NCBI GenBank assembly: GCA_020746835.1
Contig: JAGPNK010000012.1
Location: 620,001 to 684,000, forward strand
Direction: 5' to 3'
Source of the DNA: Stachybotrys elegans
Lineage: Eukaryota > Ascomycota > Sordariomycetes > Hypocreales > Stachybotryaceae
DNA: 64,000 nucleotides
Shown: positions 22,195 through 34,405 of the stretch, piece after piece
How the letters are laid out: each line of letters starts with the position of its first letter
Numbering within the stretch: the stretch's first letter is position 1
Program-made: the position numbers and the translations under genes
Notes under the pieces: generated by a model
What the model was told of the DNA's origin: nothing
What the model saw: only the letters and a program-made list of their open reading frames with translations
The model's database searches: none

Positions 22195-22818
22195 GGCGTT
22201 GGATGGCAGGTAGTTACGGTAGACTCAATGACCATTCGAGGAAGTATTATGCCGGCTATTGGTCTCTGTCATCCTTCTTTACCCCGACATTGTCTCCGTT
22301 TCTCGCCAAGTCCATCCCCTCGTATCCTCGCCTAGTTGTTCGCCTAGTCACTCTCGTGCTTCGATCGCTTATGACAAGATGGAGCCTCCGCATTGCGGGG
22401 AGACGACATGCCCCTGGATTGTTGCAACAGACGCGCGGGGTTACAGGGTTCCATTCTTGGCTACAAACGTTCGTTATCGAGGGACGCCGGAAGCCTTATA
22501 GCCCAGCTATCATTACCCCGAGCTCGGGGTATCTTGTTCCACCTTGGCCGTCTAGCATGATCCAGGAACATGGTTTTGTAAATGATTCGGTTATTAACAC
22601 GATTGAGATGCAGGTCCAAGATGATACCCCGCATGGAAATATACCGTGGTATAACTGACATCTGGGCGGTGATGCAACGTTGGGCGAATGGACACTAGGC
22701 GCGTGTAGATCGGCGGCGACTTAAAAGGGAGAACAGGAACTCGTAGCATATTTATCTTTGTTTTATCCTACGTCCTATCCTCTTCCACGCTGCTCAATTG
22801 AGCCAATTGACTCTTACC
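22195..22818. other. Intergenic region
   Basis: About 620 bp between the carboxypeptidase and the GH43-like gene. No further gene was recognised; the last 80 bp are a likely promoter/leader with a CT-rich tract. Confidence 0.5.
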
Positions 22819-24649
22819 ATGGCCATTGGACGTCTCACTGCCCTTCTGGGCCTCGTCACGGTCACGAGTGCCAAATGGATCGTCCCCGGTGCCCGTTGGC
22901 TCGACACTGACGGCAACATCTTCAATGCACACGCCGGTGGCCTTTGCTTGGAGCACGAGACCGGCCGCTTCTACTGGTTCGGGGAGCACAAGACCCAGGA
23001 GCAGCCCGAGGGTGGTGGCATTGCCGTCTACAGCTCCGACGACCTCGCAACCTGGGACTACCACGGCCTTGCTCTCGGTACGTCGTCTTCTTGCGCAACC
23101 GACTGGATCAGCTCTGACGGTTTATTGCAGAGCCCGTCGAGGGGCACGCTCACATCTCCCCCGAGGATGTCATACAGCGACCAAAGGTGCTGTACAGTGA
23201 GGAGACAGGCAAATACCACGTAAGACCTCCCCGCTCTCCTTGAACCTGCGCTGACAGCCTCCAGATGTGGTGGCACGCCGACGACAGCCGATACAGCCTT
23301 CTCCTCCAGGGCCTCGCCACGTCCGACAACATCGCCGGCCCGTACGAGTTCCAGAGCGCCATGTCTCCCCTGGGCAACTGGTCGCAAGACTTTGGCGCCT
23401 TCACCGACTACAAGACGGGACATTCGTACGCCATGTATTCCAATGGCGACCGGAGGGAAGGTCGCGACGTCTATGTCAGCCGCTTCAACGATAATCTCAC
23501 CGCCGTCGAGGAGGTTGCGTTCCGATTCAACAAGTACGACTTTGAAGCGCCGACGATTATCCAGACGGACAAGAGCTACTTTGCCTTGATGAGCCACAAG
23601 ACGGGCTACAGACCCAACAGTGAGCTGCTGTACACCATTGACAGGGCCAACTGCTGACAACATGGATAGACGTTGTGGCGATGCGCGCTGACAAGCTTGA
23701 AGGCCCTTGGTCTCAGCCGTTCTTTGTCTCGCCTGCCTACACCCGAACCTTTAGCACGCAGTCGGGCTTCTCATGGAGGATCAAGGGCACCAAGACGACG
23801 ACGTACCTGTACATGGGTGACATGGTAGGCATCACGGTTTGAGGGCTGAACTGTCGCTAACGTGGACCAGTGGGATCTCAACTCCATCTGGGAGAGCCGC
23901 AATGTCTGGCTACCCATGGAGATCAATGAGCGCGAAGGCAGCATCAAAGTCCTCTGGCACGATGTTTACGACTTGAACGTGTAGGTGAAGCTGGTTACTT
24001 ATTTACCTTCCAAGCTAATAGCATGATGCAGCAAAACCGGAGAGTGGAAGCCAATCCGTGGCAAGACGTACACCTCTCGTTATGCCAAGTTTACTGGCGG
24101 TGCTCACCTCCAGGAGGCGGTACGTCGGCAGTTGAGGTTTGCGACATGGTCGACTAACATTGACTAGACCTTTGCCAGCCACAACGCCATTGCAACTGGC
24201 ATCTACGGCAACGACAGCAAGGTGGAGATTACCGTCGATGGCGAAGGAGCCGACCAATGGGTATCCTTCTACCACCAGAGTAGGTGACTTGGTGTCATTG
24301 TCCCGCGCATACTGACACTTCTCCAGACATTGACGACATGGGCTTCGGCGACCAGCCTATGGGCCAGCCCGACCGCATCAACGGCACCTGGCAGATCCGC
24401 CGCATCAGCAGCGTCATTGTCAACGGCGACGAGGATAACGTGCACACGCTGTACCAGAAGGACACGCACAAGGGTATCCTGCTGTCGTCGCCGCTCCTGC
24501 TGCCCCTCAAGAAGGGTAAGAACACCATCACCATTGGAGGTCTGTACAACGGCTTCGACTACAAGGGCGCCGATTTTGACCGTGTGGTGGTGTACCCTCC
24601 CGAGAATGGCCGTAAGCGATGGTTGGATAGCCTTAGGTTTTGGGAGTAA
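22819..24649 (+). CDS. Secreted glycoside hydrolase family 43-like protein
   Basis: Eight-exon model: 22819-23077, 23131-23219, 23265-23619, 23670-23824, 23871-23980, 24032-24119, 24168-24279 and 24327-24649, each joined in frame by GT-AG introns of 46-53 bp. A signal peptide (MAIGRLTALLGLVTVTSA) precedes a five-bladed propeller-like domain with DTDGNIFNAHAGG, WFGEHKTQ, QRPKVLYSEETGKYHMWWH and YDFEAPTII. These motifs resemble the GH43 group that includes exo-beta-1,3-galactanases. The C-terminal part (about the last 150 residues) looks like a beta-sandwich carbohydrate-binding module. It likely cleaves plant arabinogalactan side chains outside the cell; the exact specificity is inferred. Many introns contrast with the intron-poor neighbours. 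Confidence 0.85.
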
Positions 24650-25771
24650 ATGAGTTACAGATAGAGTCTGCCATAGGCCACCAAGAATTGAAATTGGTTG
24701 TCTCGATGACATGCAGCCACTTTCCCCCATGTTCGTTCCCTCAAACCAGTGATATTATAAGCTTGTCCTTACTGTCATGGCTTGTCAGATTCTTATCAAG
24801 TCGAGGCTATATCCAAGACTGAAGCAACAACCCCTGTCCTTGCTTCGTAAGATACCCAATGAGACAGAGGCACGACGTTTGAAGGATTTCCCAACAGCAC
24901 TGACCACTCGGGTACAAGTGTGAGGAGTTGACCGAAGGAGCTCGCCTCTTTATGCTTGATGGCTGTCGATGCCCGGCTGCTACCCGAGATGCCCATCCAT
25001 GCGCATTGCATGCAGATGGGAGCTGGACATTGTAGATGGGTTGGAATGAACGAAAGCAATAGACGCTTGGCCGAAACATGAGCCATGCCACTTTTAGGTG
25101 GACTGACCTTGCTGATCCTGCTGTCAGTAAGATTACTGGGCATTCACTGCCAGTATTGAAGTGACCTGTCCATCAGACTGCGCCTGCAACGTCGAACAAA
25201 GGATCAAGCCATGGGCTCATGTTGGACATTTGGCTTGACTCTCCTCCGAGCCGGATCCGATCGTCGGGTACCTCCCTTGGACGGGCCCGAGGGGATCCTA
25301 GATAGTGCGACAAAGGAGATGAGACAAGGATTCGCGCTCCATCGCTTACTCACGGCCAGTTTGCGGTCAATCCCAAACACCAGACAAAGACTGACCATTT
25401 CAGTCCCTTGAACAAGGCGTCGTTGGGCCGCAGTGAACGGTGGTTGCTGTAGTCCGTGCCGCTGCTCAAGGCTAATTGACCGTCACCTGGATATGCAGGG
25501 TCTGAACAGGCAGTCGATGCCGAAGCAATCCTGCAGCGGATACCAGCCTTTCGCATTCCTCCCTGCACTAGTAAACCGGTCCCGATGGATTTTCGGGTAC
25601 GACGGGCTGGCGATACCCGTGATGGCCGACGACGCGACCACGAGACGAGTTATAAGAAGAGACGACAACCAGAGTGTTGGAAATCCCATAGTCCTATCGT
25701 TGCACTCAGTCTTCTTTTCCATTCATCAGCAATAACCCAGAGGTAGAATCTATATCGTCGCAACCGTCGTC
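24650..25771. other. Intergenic region, about 1.1 kb
   Basis: No coding region or repeat was recognised. The last 100 bp before 25772 probably hold the promoter and leader of the next gene. Confidence 0.5.
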
Positions 25772-26507
25772 ATGGTCTCCTTCAAGTCAGTCTTCACACT
25801 AGGCCTCGTTGGTTCTGCCGGCGCCACGTGCGAAGAAGTTCGGCCTGGTTGCGGAGAAGTCAACATATTTTTCACGTATGAGACTATGCCCTGATGCATC
25901 TGCGATGGAATGCTAATCGTGCTCAGTGGCCTACCCGCGCACCACCCCATTGTGGCTGCCATCGGGCTCAACACCACCATGGTCGACGTGATGCTCCGCC
26001 GCGACGCCGCAAGGGTCATCGCCGCCGGATATAACCTCAAAGGTATGCTCGACGCACCGGAGCCACTAGGCCTAGCAAATTAACTTTGACCAGTGGTGCA
26101 CATGGGCCCGGAAATCGACATGTCGGTCATGGAGGAGGCGATGCAGGGCCAGACGTGGCATGGCACCGGCGTGGGATACGGCATGAGGGGTTCCCAGAGG
26201 CCCGACGTGACGATCCGATTCGAAGGTCAGTCAAATGGCCCAACCTGGACGACTGTCTTGTCTAACGCAGCAGCGCAGAGGTTCTTGAGCTCTTCCGAAG
26301 CGAAGCGTCCGATGCGCCCACCATGTTCAACTACAACGGCGACACCTTTACCTGGGCTCTGCAGCGTCGCATGCCGCTGGCCAGCGACTGTGCCGACTCT
26401 CCGGGCATAGACTATGTAGGTTGATCGACGGACCGAACGAAACCTTGAACGCGGGCTGACCGAGCGAATAGGGGTACGACGTGCACTGCGATGTCTGCGC
26501 GCAGTAG
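25772..26507 (+). CDS. Small secreted protein of unknown function
   Basis: Five-exon model (25772-25875, 25927-26042, 26094-26225, 26279-26415, 26472-26507) gives about 174 aa. A signal-like N-terminus (MVSFKSVFTLGLVGSAGA) is followed by a compact domain with GPEIDMSVMEEAM, VGYGMRGSQRPDVTIRFEE and MFNYNGDTFTWALQRR, and by a Cys-containing end (DYGYDVHCDVCAQ). Exon 4 uses the third of three nearby CAG acceptors, the only one that keeps the frame. The pattern recalls a conserved fungal family of uncharacterised proteins, but I cannot name a function. The last exon is only 36 bp. Confidence 0.65.
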
Positions 26508-27328
26508 AAGCAGCATTGGCGATGCTGGAGGGAGAGAGGAAAAAGACGCGGAAATTGAGAACAACGGCATTGGACCGGCGTAAGGCGTTATTTGGTTGAG
26601 CGTTGTGAAGGACTTCATGCAACACCAACTCGGCATATCATGATGGACAAGGAAACGGCACACAGCAAGCTAGACAAAAGACCGATCCAAGCCGATCGCG
26701 TTCCCATTCCTCTAGTCCCGAACCATGGCTCCTCCTTACCACGTAGCACACGGCCAGACTCCCGTGCTACCGCCCCCCCTGCCATGACTCATTGTGAGTT
26801 ATCCGCAAACTCACGACCCCCTGCGGTGACTCATTCCACCCTTTAACCGCCTCAGGCATAGTCAGCCCACAATCCGGGTCTGAAGCGGCAAGGATGTGCT
26901 CCGCCGGTGATGTGATTCGCAGGACGAGCATGCAGGAAGCTTAGCAGATATGGCGGTTGTACCGATCTCTTTGTCTGGCTCAGCCTGCCTGCATCACTTG
27001 GAACCGCCCCATTGGCCTTGGGTGAGACATGGGCGGTGGTAGCCAAAATGCCCAGAAAAGTGACAATCAAACCGTACTAGGAAATCGCAATGCTTGGCTG
27101 TCCCCATTACCGATTATGTACACCTGACTTCTGTTATTTAAGCCTGCACTGCTCTCTGCTCCCTACTAACCCCTCTCCTCCTCATCACCACCCACCACCA
27201 CCACCACCACCACCAACAACAACAACTTCAAGACCACCCCGTCGGGACGAGTCTTGAACCCTTCCCTTCACCTTTCTAGAATCCTTGTTGGCCTCGCCTC
27301 TCCTCCAACTAGGAGGGGCCCCGTTTAA
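26508..27328. other. Intergenic region upstream of the bZIP gene
   Basis: About 820 bp. It includes a CAC/ACC trinucleotide tract running into CAA repeats (27188-27226) within a probable 5' UTR. No gene was recognised. Confidence 0.5.
27188..27226 (+). repeat. CCA/CAA trinucleotide microsatellite
   Basis: About seven consecutive CCA units followed by four AAC units, 100-140 bp before the bZIP reading frame. Probably in the 5' leader. Confidence 0.85.
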
Positions 27329-28204
27329 GTGAGCCAATGGACGCACAAGACACCACCGTCACGGCAGCTGTGCGAACCTTCGCCTTCATCTTCTTCCAGC
27401 CTCAGCAACCCTTCACCGAACCACCCTGGTAGTTTAGACTTGCATGCCTGGCAAGATTCACATCCCCTCCTCCAAAGTCACATCGAGCCGCTCCTCCCAG
27501 ACCTCGCCGCTGCCTGGCCGCTGCCACACCACCATCAGCAGCCGCAGCAGCCCTTCTTGGCGGACCTCGATATATCTTTCCCTGATCCCGCCGCTCTGCT
27601 CGTCGATTGCGACCCCAACCTCTTTCTCGACGCAGCACCCCTGGATCTCTTTAATGTCGATATGAATCTGCCTGGCATCGATGATTTGCGACCACAAGGT
27701 GCGCCCTTCACCCGTATGTCTACACCTACGACTACTTGTCCTGACAGCATGCTTACCTCGCTGCCAGCTGACCACCTCCACGACAACAACCTCTCTCACA
27801 TGCACGCGGCTCCTCGCCTGGACAATGCCGTCGACTACCTCGACCCCCACCTCGACTCCCACCTCTTCTCCGCCTTCTCCTCCACCAACACGCCATCTGT
27901 CTCCTCTGGCGTTGCCGCCCCCGTGTCGCCACTCATCGACGGCACCCCCTCGGGCGGCAGCAGCACAGGACACAGCAATGTAATCCTGGGTCTGGATGAG
28001 GAGGATCTCGCCCAGCGCGAGGCCTCGAAGCGTAATCGCAACAAGCTGGCTGCGCGCAAGTGCCGCCAGAAGCGCATCGACCGCATCGCCGAGCTGGAGC
28101 AGGCGCTGAGGAGTATGACGGAGGATCGCGATGGTCTTAGGCTGCAGTTGGCTAGGAGGGAAGCCGAGGTCGAAGCTCTGAGAGAGATGCTTGGGAAGAA
28201 GTAG
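27329..28204 (+). CDS. bZIP transcription factor, start codon not visible
   Basis: Open frame of about 291 codons ending at 28204. The C-terminus has a basic region (KRNRNKLAARKCRQKRIDR, with the N-x7-R signature) followed by leucine-zipper heptads up to EALREMLGKK. The N-terminal two thirds are acidic and rich in Pro, Ser, Asp and Leu, with DLDISFPDPAALLVDCDPN, a likely activation region. No in-frame ATG precedes 27662 (MNLPGIDD). The ATG at 27337 is in another frame and stops after 31 codons. So an upstream exon, a sequence error near 27340-27420, or a shorter 181-aa protein are all possible. Its target genes are unknown. Confidence 0.8.
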   Translation: MSQWTHKTPPSRQLCEPSPSSSSSLSNPSPNHPGSLDLHAWQDSHPLLQSHIEPLLPDLAAAWPLPHHHQQPQQPFLADLDISFPDPAALLVDCDPNLFLDAAPLDLFNVDMNLPGIDDLRPQGAPFTRMSTPTTTCPDSMLTSLPADHLHDNNLSHMHAAPRLDNAVDYLDPHLDSHLFSAFSSTNTPSVSSGVAAPVSPLIDGTPSGGSSTGHSNVILGLDEEDLAQREASKRNRNKLAARKCRQKRIDRIAELEQALRSMTEDRDGLRLQLARREAEVEALREMLGKK

Positions 28205-30974
28205 CTGGAAGTAGTCGATTCCACGAACCCTCTGATATATTAGCGATTTCCTTTTGTTGTATGTACCATCCTATTAATGGAACCTTTCCAACAACCTTGA
28301 TGTATCCGCTAGATCTGGCAAGTGACGCTGTGCTTGAATGAGTCTCGACTGTGGGTGAGTCTCATGACCAGCGAGTCAACCATGGTGCTGGAAGATATTT
28401 CATGGCGTGATTTCTTCCCAATGTACTGTAATCTCACCAGCGTGATTATGCAGAAATGCCTGGCTACCTGATGTAACTTGCTAGCTAAACATCTCGAGTG
28501 AACATGTGTTCATACGTTACCTCGACAAGTTTCGGCTTTCGCGGACTGGTGTGTGCTGTAGCGTATCCAAAATCAGCCTTGTTCTTTCCCACCACATTGC
28601 AGAACTTGAAATGAGAAGGGGGGGTTGCGTCAGACGATGTCGATTCTTCCAGTGTCATGATTGTTTAAATCACGATTCATCATAAACTCAGTTTGCATAG
28701 CATCACAACAACTTGTATTCTCGGTGTGAGAGGGATAAACGAATGATCTTCTTACCTTGATATGTTGATTCGAGGAATTGCCGCATAGAGGTGAATGACT
28801 GGAAAACATCTCGAGTTCTTCTATTTACTTATACACACATAGAGGATGAACGAGGGGGGTTCTACAGCTCGTCACAATGTCTAGACATGGCTCAGCGTGA
28901 TTCATCCTGAGTCTCTACATCTGTCCCCCGCCGACGCAATTTAGCCCTGAGATGAGACTTCGAGCCGGGCTGCAAGATTCCGAATTACAACAAGCGGATA
29001 TCCGCTAACAACCAGCTGAACGGATCCGGGACTCGGCATCAAGTTCGCGTACCTGCCAGGGTAAGTCAAGTGCTGACATCCGGCTACTTCAATTTATTCA
29101 TCACGCCATATTTGCCCTGTGCTCACTCGATATGGAAGGCGAAGATGACCGGTGGAATGTGTGTAGGTTGTGTCAACGCCCAGGATACAGCGCAAGGACG
29201 GATTCACCGTAGATGTGCGAAAGAAAGGAGTGACCGACCACTACCAAGCTCAAAATCAGTAAAGGCATGTCTATCAATAGAATTGCACTCGTGATGTTAT
29301 TGGTCGTGGTAGATTGTGACAAGAAATGAGTCACTATGTGTTGGCGGACGTGGTGGATCTGTGTGACAACACCTTGATGCACAAGGAGATATTATCCGGG
29401 GTATGTAGCAGACACACGAGCGCAATCCCACCTCGACAGCAAGAGCGACGGATGGTTTTATGATCCAAATACCGCATCTCTAACGTCCTGGCAAAGATGG
29501 ACATCACTACTATGCCCCAGAACGAAAAGTCTATACCCGCCATTAAGCGGTTGACCGAAACGTTGTTCTGTCTGTAGCAAAGGATATCTTGATGAGTGCA
29601 TCGATTCTTACACTCGGGGAGCATGGATACCCCCATCTCAAGCGGTGCCTGTCGAGGTTCGTCGCCTCACCCTGACAAGCCCGCAGACCCCGTCCCGGTG
29701 ATGGCCCCAGAGAGCCGTGGAATGGTCTCGACTACTGGAGGATGAGTATGCTGGAACACCGGCCTCTGATCAACGAGGCTACCTGGGATGGATTTGGCAC
29801 GCCGGAGGAGTCACGCCGCGAGGATGTACCAGCCTGGGCCCCGACTTGATTCATGCATATGCAGCAGGCTTATTGGCGCTACAAAGTAGTGGGATGGGTT
29901 GTATTACTCCACAGAAGGACTTCATTCAGGCCGCCAGGTGTCGGATCGGGTGGCATGCGTGTGCAGAAATAGGAGGTGAGCCGCGATGACACAGTATTAC
30001 TCAGACCGAACAGGATGATCCCATGACAGTTCATTGCATCACGATGGGCAACCGTCATTATGAATCATGTCGGCCAACGGCTCCCGGCTGCTGCTTGTGG
30101 GAGGTAGGCTGAGCCCCTGCGCTCGGCGTACGAGCTGGGTACGACGCGTGCCGCCTGGTTCGACCTTGGCATGGAGAGGAAGAGGGGGCTGGTGGTATCC
30201 TGTGAGGAGCCCTGACACTGGATGGGCGGCCGGCTATGCATGATCTTTGCCCCTTTCTCTGGTCCTACATAAGCTGGGGTGCCCCTTTCTGCCACTCGAC
30301 AAAGTCAGATAAATCCTACGGACGCCGCTAGAAGCGAGGTCAGCTCGTTCATTGTGCCTACAAACACGCGACGGGCTCTTTCAAATACCCGTTACAACGC
30401 CTCGTTTATTTCTACACTTGTAGGTCTGGGAGTAGCACATAACTCCCAACTTTAGTCTATCATACCCGTGTTCATGACATCGGCGCCTCCCTCTCGGTAA
30501 TACGCCAGCCCCTTTACCCCGACAGAACACACGTCAACGAATGGTACGTACCCATCGAGGCCAGTCTGCTAACGGCAGGTACCCTGACTGCATACGCATG
30601 CTTCTGGCGCCGCTAGTTGCTCTCTGGCTGGCCAGTGGGTGAAGCCAGTAGTCTGACAATCTCTTCATTGTCTGACTCTGTTCTGGTATTGTGGGCAACG
30701 GGGAAGCCGTCACTGTTCGAATAGGCTACGGTGATTTGTTTTTATTGATACCCCCTCTTTGCACGCACCTCCTCCGTCATATCTCCATTCATGAATCAGC
30801 AAGATGACTGCGGAATGGCTGTGTTACACAGAGCACTCATCCAAGGAGACCATTCGCCCTGACAGGCATCAATGGCACTTCCGCGCAGTTTGGTTGATCA
30901 ATCTCGTCTGCACCGTGTACTTGCCGGATACGCGTTCAGTGAATAGAGGAAAGGAAAAAAGTAAACCATTCTAT
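28205..30974. other. Gene-poor region, about 2.8 kb
   Basis: No convincing coding region, RNA gene or repeat was recognised. Open frames are short and without recognisable domains on both strands. Confidence 0.5.
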
Positions 30975-31626
30975 TTATTCTACTAACCAAGGAGATTTCA
31001 GAAGCTGCCGCGCGTCTGGGAGGTCCCCCGGGTCCATCATCAGCCTAATCATAGTCAAGAACCTGACCTTCTCGTCGCCTTAAATTGTCGTGTTCTTGCT
31101 AAACTGCTCAGGACTGCAAGGGGGAACGTCGACGGCTTCAGGAGGTTGTCTATGTGATGTCGGCCAGTCGCGAAGGGCAGGGCAACACTCGAGAGATACA
31201 CGATAGGCAGGCCTCCTCTAATCGTCATAATAATCTCCTCGCCTTGTAAATCTGTCCAAAAGACGTCTGGGAATGTGCCCGAGAACGGCCGTCATCTGAG
31301 CGAGGTGGACGATAGGTTCATACGGACCCTTGGCGACCCATCTGCCATCAAACAGGAACGAGCCCTGTGTAAGTTCCCTGAGATGCATCAATGCACTACC
31401 TATCTAAAGCAAGTCACGCGGTGGAGTATATGCCATGACCGAGTTTGTTGATGATCTTGTATTTCCCATTGTTGAACTTGTCGCCAATTCGCACGGGATG
31501 ATCAATGATAGCCACCTTGGCATGTTCTCTTCGTGGAATGGCAGAGACGCGCTCGTGTGGAGCAGTCAGGCTCACAGACTGTTTTGGAGAGGCTGCGGTA
31601 TGCCTAAAGAACTTTTTTATTCGCAT
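30975..31626 (-). pseudogene. SRPK-like protein kinase pseudogene (core deleted)
   Basis: The N-terminal fragment (31626-31414) reads HPVRIGDKF...IINKLGHGIYSTA, the SRPK-type glycine loop. It then meets TGA exactly where Trp is expected in STxWLA. After a short gap the frame resumes with FLFDGRWVAKG, YEPIVHLAQMTAVLGHIP and RRLLDRFTRRGDYYDD, a C-lobe segment of the same family. It ends with EKVRFLTMIRLMMDP...LLKSPWLVE and a stop at 30975-30977. Roughly 200 residues of catalytic core, including the HRD and DFG regions, are absent. A further stop and frame changes lie between the fragments. No function is expected. Confidence 0.75.
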
Positions 31627-31868
31627 AATAATGGCGGCATCAAGTGGGAGCTACCTTTATTACTGTGCTTGTTGTAGATTGAAACAGTCTTTCGTTGCAC
31701 ATTTGAGCACAGGTAATAAGTTGCCTCACTGTAGTTGGTGCTTGCCTCAGGACCCAGAGGTGGATCATTGGTTGTCAGAATTTCCCCTTTCTGGCCCCTT
31801 ATCTTATCGCCTTGATTTTTTTCCTGTTTGCATTTGGTACTCTTTTGAACATCCCGCGCCAACCCAAG

Positions 31869-33677
31869 ATGCTCTCCTCCAGAATTGCATCCCCCACCGC
31901 TCGCCTTCTTTCTCGCCGCACAGCTGCAGCCTTCCACGCCCTTCCCAAGCCAGCCGCAAGCTTCAGCACCGCCCACGACATGCACGATCGCCGCCGCAGA
32001 ACCCGCCGGCAGCAGCCCAATGCCGGCGAGCAGGGCGTCCGCAACGGCGATGGCCCTCGCAACACGCCGCGACCCTCAGTCCCGCCTGCTCCCGTTTCCG
32101 CCCAGCCTTCTGCTACGACGGCGACGGCGACGACGCAGCAGCCCATAGACGCCTCCTCGGCTCAGGGTCGCTTCTCCGACCTCACGCCCGATGTCATCCA
32201 TCCCACGCTCATCAAGACCATCATCGAGGATCTCAAGTTCGAGGACATGACCACCGTCCAGGCTGCTACCATCCGCGAGCTTCTGCCCCCCGCCCGCTCC
32301 GACTGCCTGGTGCGTGCCAAGACGGGCACCGGAAAGACGCTCGCCTTCCTCATCCCGGCCCTCCATGCCCTCCTCACCAACGTCAGGCCCCAACCTGCCA
32401 AGGGCGGCGACCCCGCCGTTTCCATCCTCGTCATCTCGCCCACCCGAGAGCTCGCCCAGCAAATTGCCAACGACGCTCAAGGACTGCTCCAGAGGCTGCC
32501 TGACTACCACGTCTGCACGGCCATCGGCGGCACCAACAAGAACGTCGAGGAGAGGAAGCTCCTCAAGGGACCCGACGTTCTCATCGCTACGCCTGGCCGT
32601 CTTCTCGATCACCTGGCCAACGAGGACGTCAAATATCTGTTTCGACGCCTTGATACCATTGTCCTCGACGAGGCCGATCGCCTGCTCGACATGGGCTTCC
32701 TCAGGGACCTCAGGAACATCGTCAGCTATTTGCCCGACAAGGCCGTCGTCCCCCGCCAGGGCATGCTCTTCTCCGCCACCATCGGCGAGCACGTCGACAG
32801 CGCTGCCAAGTTCATCCTGAACCCCGGCTACAAGAAGATCTCCACCATCCCCGAGGGCGAGGTCAGCACCCACCAGCGTGTGCCCCAGCTGCTCGTCAAG
32901 GTCAACACCTTCTCCGACGTGGCTCCTGCTCTGGTCGGCTGCATCCGCCAAGAGGCCGAGCAGACGCCCAACTTCAAGGCCATTGTCTTCGCCCCTACGG
33001 CCGCGCACGTCAAGCTTTACGAGAGTCTGCTGTCTCAGATTCCCGACCTGCCCCCCGTCTCGAGCCTGTCCAGCCGCTTGACGCAGAACAGGCGCACCCA
33101 AATCACCAATGACTACCGCAACGCAAGTGCCGGCATCTTGGTCGCCACAGACGTCATCGCCCGCGGCATGGATTTCCCCAACGTCAGCACCGTCTTCCAG
33201 GTCGGCATCCCCTCGGAGAAGGAGAGCTACATCCACCGACTCGGCCGCACTGGCCGCGCTGGTGCCGAGGGTCGAGGCATCTTCATCGTCACCGAAGCCG
33301 AGGAGTTCTTCCCCAAGTGGCAGCTCAAGGACATCACCTTTGTCCCCTCTGCTGCCGACCTCTCCGCAGCGGGCACAGTCAGCCAAATCGCCTCCACCCT
33401 CGATGAGGACATTCGCGCCAAAGCCTACCAGGCTTGGCTTGGCTACTACAAGGGCCACATGAAGCCCCTCCGCTGGGACAACGCGCAGCTCGTGGCTGAA
33501 GCCAACACCTTTGCCAGAGATGGCCTGCAGTGCCCCGAGACTCCCGGGATCCCCAAGACAACCGTGGGCAAGATGGGTCTCCGTGGCACCAAGGGCTTGG
33601 TCGTCGTGCCAGACCCCCCCAGGCAGAACCGGGGCCACGGCCAAGGAGGCCGACCCAAGCAGGGCAAAGGCCAATGA
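31869..33677 (+). CDS. Mitochondrial-type DEAD-box ATP-dependent RNA helicase (MSS116-like)
   Basis: Uninterrupted 602-aa protein from the ATG at 31869. The N-terminus (MLSSRIASPTARLLSRR) is basic, hydroxylated and lacks acidic residues, a typical mitochondrial presequence. Helicase motifs: VQAATI (Q-region), AKTGTGKT (I), PTRELAQQ (Ia), TPGR (Ib), DEAD (II), SAT (III), VATDVIARGMDFP (V) and HRLGRTGRAG (VI). The C-terminal extension ends in a Gly/Arg/Gln-rich tail (RQNRGHGQGGRPKQGKGQ) suited to RNA contact. The role is presumably mitochondrial intron splicing and RNA processing, as for yeast Mss116; this is by family. No introns. Its codon use is strongly GC3-biased, producing long antisense frames. 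Confidence 0.93.
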   Translation: MLSSRIASPTARLLSRRTAAAFHALPKPAASFSTAHDMHDRRRRTRRQQPNAGEQGVRNGDGPRNTPRPSVPPAPVSAQPSATTATATTQQPIDASSAQGRFSDLTPDVIHPTLIKTIIEDLKFEDMTTVQAATIRELLPPARSDCLVRAKTGTGKTLAFLIPALHALLTNVRPQPAKGGDPAVSILVISPTRELAQQIANDAQGLLQRLPDYHVCTAIGGTNKNVEERKLLKGPDVLIATPGRLLDHLANEDVKYLFRRLDTIVLDEADRLLDMGFLRDLRNIVSYLPDKAVVPRQGMLFSATIGEHVDSAAKFILNPGYKKISTIPEGEVSTHQRVPQLLVKVNTFSDVAPALVGCIRQEAEQTPNFKAIVFAPTAAHVKLYESLLSQIPDLPPVSSLSSRLTQNRRTQITNDYRNASAGILVATDVIARGMDFPNVSTVFQVGIPSEKESYIHRLGRTGRAGAEGRGIFIVTEAEEFFPKWQLKDITFVPSAADLSAAGTVSQIASTLDEDIRAKAYQAWLGYYKGHMKPLRWDNAQLVAEANTFARDGLQCPETPGIPKTTVGKMGLRGTKGLVVVPDPPRQNRGHGQGGRPKQGKGQ

Positions 33678-34405
33678 AGAAACGAGGAAATGTTTTCAAT
33701 ATCTCGCAGCTGTACAGTAGACCATCTGGCGTTTTGGTCAAGATACCCTTTCAAGGTTTTCTCAATATGGCATGTCGTATTAGCAGGTACGGGATACGGG
33801 ATATAGGCATAGACAGGGCATATGGTTGATGCTGTGAGTCAAGACGCAGGGTTACAGCACTATAGATAATACATTTATTGTCATCACGTATTTCCTGCCG
33901 CATCAGCAGCAGTTCCGTTTCTTTCTTTTCTCGGGCCTCGAGCGTCCCTCTCACCAGCCGATACAGGGAACCCCACGACCATCACGGAACAAGTCCTTGT
34001 CGAAAAAGGGCATACGAGTCAAGAAGCTTATAGGCGTCCCTCGGGAAAATTACTCCCCCGTCATCGACTATCCCGTCCACTCGGTTATATCCGACGACAA
34101 GGGATCACCCGCCAAATCGCCCCGCGTCTCCAATCCTGCTCCAACGCTGCTCCAATTTCCTCGCTGGCGTTGATGCAGATCCCCCATCGTCAGCGTTACC
34201 TCTCCAACTCCCGCGCCAATCAGTAGGCGGCGCATGAGTTGGGGAAGGGCAATTCTTCCATGTGGTGGTAGAACTCGAAGCCTGACTTTTATAGGGTTAT
34301 GATCAACATCATATCGCGCTACTATTATAGCTGCTCGTGTATAAAAAGATGGCTTGCTCGTCAGTTTGGAACAGTTCATAGGCAACCCTTCTCGTGTCGG
34401 CCAAC
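33678..34405. other. Intergenic region
   Basis: About 730 bp between the helicase and the GH127-like gene. No gene was recognised; a promoter is presumed in the last few hundred bases. Confidence 0.5.

Noticed and set aside
28205..30974. Hidden genes in the 2.8-kb gap
   Set aside because: Short frames such as 29717-29989 have no domain-like sequence and no splice partners that extend them.
32076..33674. A 532-codon minus-strand open frame opposite the DEAD-box helicase
   Set aside because: Antisense shadow. The protein-like composition arises from complementing biased codons, and all helicase motifs are on the plus strand.
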